DNA from: a virus
Length of the DNA: 33,357 bases
IMG/VR virus record: IMGVR_UViG_3300029319_000236
Coordinates: 1-33,357 of that record
Direction: 5' to 3' (one strand)
In this document: positions 28,450 through 33,357 of the stretch, piece by piece
Position numbering within the stretch: the stretch's first letter is position 1
How the letters are laid out: every line of letters begins with the position of its first letter
Made by a program: the position numbers and the translations under genes
Notes under the pieces: generated by a model
Seen by the model: the letters and a program-made list of their open reading frames with translations, nothing else
What the model was told of the DNA's origin: nothing
Database searches by the model: none

Positions 28450-28803
28450 ATGAGTGCTGGAACACGACAATATGAGAGTGGTTCAACAACCACCACTTTG
28501 TCTGGCAATGCAGATTTAACTATTACTGCTGCTAGTACAAAGTTACAAATCGTTGACCCAGGTGGTTCAGGAAGAAACTTAGACTTGGTAGCTGTAGATG
28601 CTTCTGAAACTGGTGTAACTACAAGTTCTTTTGAAGTTTACATACAGAACGAAGCAGATGCTGACGAAGATCTAACTATCAGAGATGGTAACAACAGTGA
28701 CAACCAAATCGCTTTAGTTCACCAAAACTCTGGTGCTTGGTTTAAATTTGTGCCAGACGGAAGTGCTGGTCAATGGGTTTCTTCAACTTCTGGAGACAAC
28801 TAA
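28450..28803 (+). CDS. Small beta-rich head or decoration-like protein
   Basis: A 117-residue Thr/Ser/Gly/Asn-rich protein with alternating strands (S-T-T-T-T-L-S-G-N-A-D-L-T-I-T-A-A; K-L-Q-I-V-D-P-G-G-S-G-R-N-L-D-L; D-L-T-I-R-D-G-N-N-S-D-N-Q-I-A-L-V; A-W-F-K-F-V-P-D-G). The composition and capsid-side position are typical of decoration or minor tail proteins with a single beta domain. ATG 28450 follows the zinc-finger stop by two bases. A strong hairpin lies downstream of its stop. No family recognised. Confidence 0.55.
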   Translation: MSAGTRQYESGSTTTTLSGNADLTITAASTKLQIVDPGGSGRNLDLVAVDASETGVTTSSFEVYIQNEADADEDLTIRDGNNSDNQIALVHQNSGAWFKFVPDGSAGQWVSSTSGDN

Positions 28804-28820
28804 AAATTAGTAATATTAAT

Positions 28821-28844
28821 AGAGGGGGATTTATTTCTCCCTCT
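28821..28844 (+). other. Strong hairpin between structural genes
   Basis: AGAGGGGGA (28821-28829) pairs with TCTCCCTCT (28836-28844), 9 bp with one G-U, loop TTTATT. No T-run follows. Possible transcript-processing site or attenuator separating upstream capsid genes from those downstream. Confidence 0.5.
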
Positions 28845-28863
28845 GTTAGACAAGGAATATATA

Positions 28864-29169
28864 ATGGCAATATTAGGATATGAGAAATTAGCTGTGACTA
28901 ACACAGCAGTTGGCTTGGCTAGTGTTCCATCAGAAGCTACGGTTGCACATATACAATGTGATACAGCAGCTGTTAGGTTTAGATATGATGGTACTGACCC
29001 AACAACAGCAGAAGGCACAACTATTGCACAAGACGGAAGTATTACATTGATGGGAACTGATGTACTTAATGCAGTAAAGTTCATAAGAACAACTTCTACA
29101 AGTGCGTCACTTAAAGTGGCATATGGTTCACACACATCTGGTGTAGCTGGCTTTCAGGATGCAATCTAA
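28864..29169 (+). CDS. Small beta-sandwich-like virion protein (101 aa)
   Basis: A 101-residue Thr/Ala/Val-rich protein. It begins M-A-I-L-G-Y-E-K-L-A-V-T-N-T-A-V, has A-A-V-R-F-R-Y-D-G-T-D-P-T and ends V-K-F-I-R-T-T-S-T-S-A-S-L-K-V-A-Y-G-S. The R-F-R-Y-D-G-T-D-P-T-x-x-x-G pattern resembles small capsid-associated proteins of marine phages. AAGGAATATATA precedes ATG 28864. It overlaps the next gene by one base. Decoration or head-fibre base are possibilities. Confidence 0.55.
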   Translation: MAILGYEKLAVTNTAVGLASVPSEATVAHIQCDTAAVRFRYDGTDPTTAEGTTIAQDGSITLMGTDVLNAVKFIRTTSTSASLKVAYGSHTSGVAGFQDAI

Positions 29170-29603
29170 TGGCTCATAATAAAAATCACATTGTTAGAAA
29201 ACAAGAACAAACTATCGTAGAAGTAGATGTTCCAGGTAAAGATTTAAAAATTCTTGTACCTGATAATGTATACGCATACGGTGATGATAAATCAGTAGTT
29301 CAAATGACTGAAGATATTGTTGGTAAACATGCTGATAACAACAATAAAGCAGCAGAAAAAGCTGGTGAAGATGCAAGAGAACAATTGCAAACTACAGATT
29401 TTGATTTGAAAAGAAGACAAGTAGCAATAGACAAATTAAAAGCAAAAAAACCTAAAGCATTGTTTTATCCAGACTATGATGACTTCGGTGCAATCAAGGG
29501 TGGCAAGTGGGTGTTTTCATACACAACTGAAGCTGGTTTACAAGAAATAAAAGAACATTACTTTACTACTGAAGAGGTAGCAGGTTTTGGAGTTAAGTTG
29601 TAA
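29169..29603 (+). CDS. Hypothetical structural-operon protein (144 aa)
   Basis: A 144-residue protein: N-terminal strands (T-I-V-E-V-D-V-P-G-K-D-L-K-I-L-V-P-D), a central charged helix (A-A-E-K-A-G-E-D-A-R-E-Q-L), and a C-terminal part with aromatic strands (G-G-K-W-V-F-S-Y-T-T-E-A-G-L-Q-E-I-K-E-H-Y-F). No family recognised. TAATG overlap with the gene before and TAAATG next to the following one show it is expressed within the late operon. Confidence 0.55.
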   Translation: MAHNKNHIVRKQEQTIVEVDVPGKDLKILVPDNVYAYGDDKSVVQMTEDIVGKHADNNNKAAEKAGEDAREQLQTTDFDLKRRQVAIDKLKAKKPKALFYPDYDDFGAIKGGKWVFSYTTEAGLQEIKEHYFTTEEVAGFGVKL

Positions 29604-29900
29604 ATGGCATCTATTACAGCAGGTACTAAAACAGTTAGTTCAGCTGGAACAAGAGTGCAAGTTACTACTACTCCAACACCAGTAAGACGTGTTAGATTTC
29701 AAGCACCACCAGGCAATACTGGTATAACTTATGTTGGTGGTTCAGATGTTTCATCTTCTGTAGCAGGTATTGAATTTTCAGCAGCAGGTGGTAGTGAGAC
29801 TATAGATTTTACGGAAGGTAGACCAGGAGACTTGTCAGAATTTTATTGCGATTCTGCATCGGATGGGGATAAAATACATTTTATTGGAGTATTAGTATAA
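29604..29900 (+). CDS. Small beta-rich virion protein (98 aa)
   Basis: A 98-residue Ser/Thr/Gly/Val-rich protein. V-R-R-V-R-F-Q-A-P-P-G-N-T-G-I-T-Y-V-G-G-S-D-V (27-49) with G-I-E-F-S-A-A-G-G-S-E-T-I-D-F, and an ending I-H-F-I-G-V-L-V. The 'G-x-T-Y-V-G-G-S-D-V-S' type pattern occurs in small head or decoration proteins. Similar composition to the proteins at 28450 and 28864, so all three may be related beta domains, but identity is low by eye. It overlaps the next gene by one base. Confidence 0.55.
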   Translation: MASITAGTKTVSSAGTRVQVTTTPTPVRRVRFQAPPGNTGITYVGGSDVSSSVAGIEFSAAGGSETIDFTEGRPGDLSEFYCDSASDGDKIHFIGVLV

Positions 29901-31219
29901 TGCCAACAACAATTTCATCAACAACATCATTAGCAACTATGCTACCAGAATATGCTAGACGTATAGGTGCATATGTTGGATCGTTTACAACTACAACTGC
30001 TATAGCTGCAAATACATCTGTAGTATGCACAACCCTAGCAGATAGAGGCTTTGATGTAGATGACATACTAAATGATTTTTATATAAAGATAACATCACAA
30101 AATAATGATGGTGCTGTTCGTAGAATATCTGATTACACAGGTAGTAGTGGAACTATAACTGTATCTGGTTCTAGTCTTAGTTCAGATAGTAGTACACAAG
30201 CTACCTTTGAAATATATAGATATGATCCTCAAAGACTAACTGATACGTTGCAAGATGCAGCTCAAGAAATATTTCCTAGAGTATTTGTTCCTGTGTACAA
30301 CAATACAAGTACGGCTAAAGAATTTCAATATAACTTTACTAGACCTACTTCTATTCCAAGAGGATATGTTAGACAGGTATGGATAGAAAAAAGAATAGAT
30401 GCAAAGACAAGTACAGATAATATTCTTAGTGACCAGAACTGTGACATGGAAGATTCATCTTCTAGTATTACTGACTGGACTGCAAGTAATATTACTGCTG
30501 CTGTAGAAGCAGATACTACTGACCCAGATAATGCAATGGTATGGGCAGAATCTCAATCTGCAAAACTAACTGTGTCTGCATCTTCTGTAGGTCAGTTTTA
30601 TTTATCAGTAACTAACCCTACTAATTACGAAGGTGAAGAACTAAACTTTGCTATATGGGTATATTCTAAAACTGCAAGTCGTGTATCTGCATTTTTGCAA
30701 ACAGACTCTGATACTGTAGTTACTGGAGATTCACATACGGGAAACGGCTGGGAAAGAATAACAGTTACTACTGTTGCTAACAATGTTTCTAGTTCTATCA
30801 AGGCAGGACTACAGATAAGTTCTGGTGATGCTTTTACTTGTTATGCTGATGAGGCAATCGCTACTTCTGGTAGAGAAGAAATGCCTAGAGCAGGTAGGAT
30901 TGCAGTTAGAAACTGGAGAGAAGAAGACACACAAATTAGAATTACAGAGGCAATACCAGAAGATCACAACCTAATGATTGTTGGTATGGGTATGCTAGAC
31001 TTTGGAAACTTATCCTCTTCAGCACAAGAGATAAACGAAAACAGTAGAAGGTTGCTATATAACGTAGCTGCTAGTATTTTATTCCAAGGTGAAATAGATA
31101 CAGTTGACTCTACAGAACAGCAACAAGCATTGAATAGATTTAATCACTATAGAAATAGAACAAATGAAATGATGGGTGCAATGACACCTATGGCTATGAT
31201 AAGGAACACAGCTTCGTAA
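29900..31219 (+). CDS. Connector/tail adaptor-like protein with jelly-roll insert
   Basis: A 439-residue protein. The N-terminal beta region (about 20-110) is followed by L-T-D-T-L-Q-D-A-A-Q-E-I-F-P-R-V-F-V (114-131). About 175-325 reads like a carbohydrate-binding jelly roll (N-C-D-M-E-D-S-S-S-S-I-T-D-W-T ... S-A-K-L-T-V ... Y-E-G-E-E-L-N-F-A-I-W-V ... W-E-R-I-T-V ... A-D-E-A-I). A helical C-terminal part follows (R-R-L-L-Y-N-V-A-A-S-I-L-F; R-F-N-H-Y-R-N-R). A helical core split by a beta domain, just before the nozzle-like gene, fits an adaptor or tail-tube protein with a glycan-binding insert. Confidence 0.55.
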   Translation: MPTTISSTTSLATMLPEYARRIGAYVGSFTTTTAIAANTSVVCTTLADRGFDVDDILNDFYIKITSQNNDGAVRRISDYTGSSGTITVSGSSLSSDSSTQATFEIYRYDPQRLTDTLQDAAQEIFPRVFVPVYNNTSTAKEFQYNFTRPTSIPRGYVRQVWIEKRIDAKTSTDNILSDQNCDMEDSSSSITDWTASNITAAVEADTTDPDNAMVWAESQSAKLTVSASSVGQFYLSVTNPTNYEGEELNFAIWVYSKTASRVSAFLQTDSDTVVTGDSHTGNGWERITVTTVANNVSSSIKAGLQISSGDAFTCYADEAIATSGREEMPRAGRIAVRNWREEDTQIRITEAIPEDHNLMIVGMGMLDFGNLSSSAQEINENSRRLLYNVAASILFQGEIDTVDSTEQQQALNRFNHYRNRTNEMMGAMTPMAMIRNTAS

Positions 31220-33357
31220 TGCCACAACATACAGATGTAAAATTACAAAACACAGACGGCAGTTCAAATCCTGTAGAACTTACTTTATGGAAGGATAGTC
31301 CTAGTCTCCCAGGTGGTTATTCTTTAGGCAACAAGGCTTTCTTACCCCCTAGACAACCGACAGATGACGCGAACTACCAACAGGTAGATCCTAATGCCTC
31401 TATGACGTACGACCTTACTTCTTTCCACAGAGGTTTCGGTCAAGGAGAAGATAGAAGTTTTGGTAAAGACAATAGGTATGGGTACTCTGACGGTGTGTTA
31501 GCAAACTTCAAAGGTGAGTTAACTTTAGGTTATGCACAAGAAGAAGTAGATATGATTATTAGAAATGGTAGATTTGAAGATACTGAAATCAATCAATGGA
31601 CTGCAACTAATGTAACACCAGAAAGAGATACAAGTGACCCTAGGTCAGGAGATGCTTCTCTAAAAGTAACAGTTGGTTCTAACAATGGCACTCTAGTTCA
31701 ATCGTTTGTTGCTAAGTCAGCAGCAGCTTTAAATGGGCAGAACTATCAAGTCTTAGCATATGTAAAGAGAGTATCTGGTAGTGGTAGTTGTACACTTACT
31801 ACAACTAATGGTTCTGGTAGTGATAACTCATCTACAAGTACATCTTATTCTTTGATAGAAATACAAGGCACAGCAGCTAGTGCTGGTACTTCAATAACAC
31901 TTACGTTTAGTACAGCATCAGATGTGTGGCAAGTAGATGATATATGTGTAATTCCTGCAGGTGGTGTATCTTTTCCTGTACCTCCAGTCAACTTTGAAGG
32001 ATACCTATATGCAATATGTGGACAGACACTTTTGTTTTGGAATGAAAGTAGGAAGGCATTTGATGTAGGTTATTACTTTGATAGGGTAATGTCTACGATA
32101 GAAGTCTTTGATGGTAAGTTGTTAGTAGGTAGTGACAATATAGATGGCAGTAGTAACTATAAATATTTTTACATAACAGTTGGTGGTAATCCAGCAAGTA
32201 CAACTATTACTGTAAATGCAGTAACAAGTTCAAGTGCATCTGTAGCAAGAGCACAGTTCTTCGTAAAGGCTAGGAACGCCAACGGAGATTATGCAATAGC
32301 AAAAGTATATTCTAATAAGGTTTCATTCCTAGTTGATCCAGCCGTTAGTTCGCCTGTATGGGGTGGAGAACTAGAGGTAGGTAAGTCAGATAGAAATGTA
32401 ACCAATGCATTCTCAGCTAATGACACCTTGGTAGTTGGTAAAGAAGATGGTTTGTTTGTTTATGATAGAAACTTCAACCAGTTCAAAGATGTATCTCCAG
32501 AAGCTAACCTATTCACTGGTAGTAATAATTTCAAAAGAGCAATTGCAAGGGCAGGTAGAATATTTGCAACATCTGGAGACAGAGCATTCTGGTCTATACC
32601 TTTTCTTGTAGAGGGTAACCAGTGGGAAGATATATCTTACTTACTAAAGGCAACCAGTTTCATTGGTTTTGGTGGTAGAGTTACATCAATAGCACAAGAT
32701 GTAAATAATATATTTGTTACCATAGCAGACGATCTAAAGCCAAGTACACAGTTGTTTCCATATTCATTCCCTTTTGATTTTAGTACACAGGGTATTTCCC
32801 AGAAGATATATTTAGTTGGAATAAAAAACCAGAAAGAACCTAACGAGTCAGGACCAGAAACAGTTGCACATACTATTACGTCTTTAGATATGACAGAGTG
32901 TAATCAACTGGCAAGGTATAAAGATAATGTTAGTACCTCAACATCTTTATCTAATACATTTGCTTTTGGTACGTTTACAAACGATGACACAAGTGGGTCT
33001 AACAATCAAGAACCTAGAATAACTAGGTTAGTTATGCCACTAGAAAATGAACATCCTAGTTTGGTTGGTAGTAGACAGATAAGAACATCTGGACAGTTTT
33101 ATACATCCTTCATGGATTTTAATTTCCCAGATCAAGAGAAGTCTTTAGTAAAGGTTGCGTTCCTTACAAAGAACGTAGACTCAGATAGTACAGTAAAACT
33201 TGAATATAAGATAGACGATACAACTGACGATGATGACCAGGGTTGGACTACCATAGGAACTATTAGTTCTTCTGGACACCAAGTATTAACTCCATCACTA
33301 ACAAGTCCAGTTGCATTCAAACGTATTAGATTTAAATTAACTTTGGTTACTGGTAAT
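31219..33357 (+). CDS. Large tail protein, nozzle-like (partial at the window end)
   Basis: Open from ATG 31219 (TAATG overlap with the previous stop) to the last base: 713 codons, no stop. Residues about 1-110 are a tail-type N-terminus (Y-D-L-T-S-F-H-R-G-F-G-Q-G). About 112-255 forms a jelly-roll-like domain (R-N-G-R-F-E-D-T-E-I-N-Q-W-T-A ... D-A-S-L-K-V-T-V ... Y-Q-V-L-A-Y-V-K-R ... W-Q-V-D-D-I-C-V). The rest has blade-like repeats (L-Y-A-I-C-G-Q-T-L-L-F-W-N; S-T-I-E-V-F-D-G-K-L-L-V-G; L-V-V-G-K-E-D-G-L-F-V-Y-D), suggesting a beta-propeller as in podovirus nozzle proteins (T7 gp12-like in role). That role is inferred from order and fold signs. Confidence 0.65.
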   Translation, partial: MPQHTDVKLQNTDGSSNPVELTLWKDSPSLPGGYSLGNKAFLPPRQPTDDANYQQVDPNASMTYDLTSFHRGFGQGEDRSFGKDNRYGYSDGVLANFKGELTLGYAQEEVDMIIRNGRFEDTEINQWTATNVTPERDTSDPRSGDASLKVTVGSNNGTLVQSFVAKSAAALNGQNYQVLAYVKRVSGSGSCTLTTTNGSGSDNSSTSTSYSLIEIQGTAASAGTSITLTFSTASDVWQVDDICVIPAGGVSFPVPPVNFEGYLYAICGQTLLFWNESRKAFDVGYYFDRVMSTIEVFDGKLLVGSDNIDGSSNYKYFYITVGGNPASTTITVNAVTSSSASVARAQFFVKARNANGDYAIAKVYSNKVSFLVDPAVSSPVWGGELEVGKSDRNVTNAFSANDTLVVGKEDGLFVYDRNFNQFKDVSPEANLFTGSNNFKRAIARAGRIFATSGDRAFWSIPFLVEGNQWEDISYLLKATSFIGFGGRVTSIAQDVNNIFVTIADDLKPSTQLFPYSFPFDFSTQGISQKIYLVGIKNQKEPNESGPETVAHTITSLDMTECNQLARYKDNVSTSTSLSNTFAFGTFTNDDTSGSNNQEPRITRLVMPLENEHPSLVGSRQIRTSGQFYTSFMDFNFPDQEKSLVKVAFLTKNVDSDSTVKLEYKIDDTTDDDDQGWTTIGTISSSGHQVLTPSLTSPVAFKRIRFKLTLVTGN

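Overview
This window looks like most of the genome of a tailed double-stranded DNA phage, probably an uncultured marine or aquatic one with an AT-rich genome. The evidence is a canonical terminase, portal and HK97-type capsid set, a leftward replication/early block, and a run of tiny lysine/arginine-rich proteins (including DUF5872-like and DUF6321-like ones) that I associate with marine phages. Shine-Dalgarno motifs (AAGGAG/AGGAGG) precede many genes, which suggests a bacterial host. The host cannot be named. One site shaped like a Gram-positive-type LexA box, GAAC-N4-GTTC, is a weak hint toward an actinobacterial, chloroflexal or similar host. No rRNA, tRNA, CRISPR array or insertion sequence was seen.

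Layout. (1) 1-3413, rightward: a small tail-associated protein, six consecutive tiny polybasic proteins, small membrane proteins, and a membrane-anchored beta-repeat protein, ending at a long-stem terminator (3431-3530). (2) 3607-12627, leftward, read from 12627 down: a tightly packed early operon. It starts with small hypothetical proteins and a GP88-like protein, continues with a C5-cytosine and an N6-adenine DNA methyltransferase, zinc-binding proteins and a ribbon-helix-helix regulator, and ends with an SSB-like protein, a CHC2 zinc-finger protein, a RecA-fold helicase, a small winged-helix-like protein and a RusA resolvase. (3) 12628-14632: an AT-rich control region holding one rightward orphan gene. 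(4) 14633-33357, rightward: small terminase, large terminase, portal, a coiled-coil protein, a 1648-residue giant protein, scaffold, major capsid protein, small head proteins and tail proteins. The last gene runs off the end.

How the parts work together. The leftward block would copy and protect the DNA and resolve branched intermediates. The rightward block packages DNA and builds the virion. No DNA polymerase, RNA polymerase, integrase or endolysin was recognised, so replication probably relies on the host polymerase unless missing genes lie outside the window. Control is concentrated at 12.6-14.6 kb. A tandem array of five 15-bp repeats lies upstream of the orphan gene, and a cluster of TAGTAACAC sites with several palindromes lies upstream of the late genes. 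The same TTAGTAACA motif forms a perfect dyad at 7.4 kb beside the ribbon-helix-helix gene, suggesting one regulator acting on both arms.

The most unusual observations are (a) a 302-codon second reading frame inside the C5 methyltransferase gene that resembles a separate phage protein family, so the locus appears dual-coding; (b) the 15-bp repeat array with the unrecognised Lys/Asn-rich gene behind it; and (c) the TTAGTAACA operator network.
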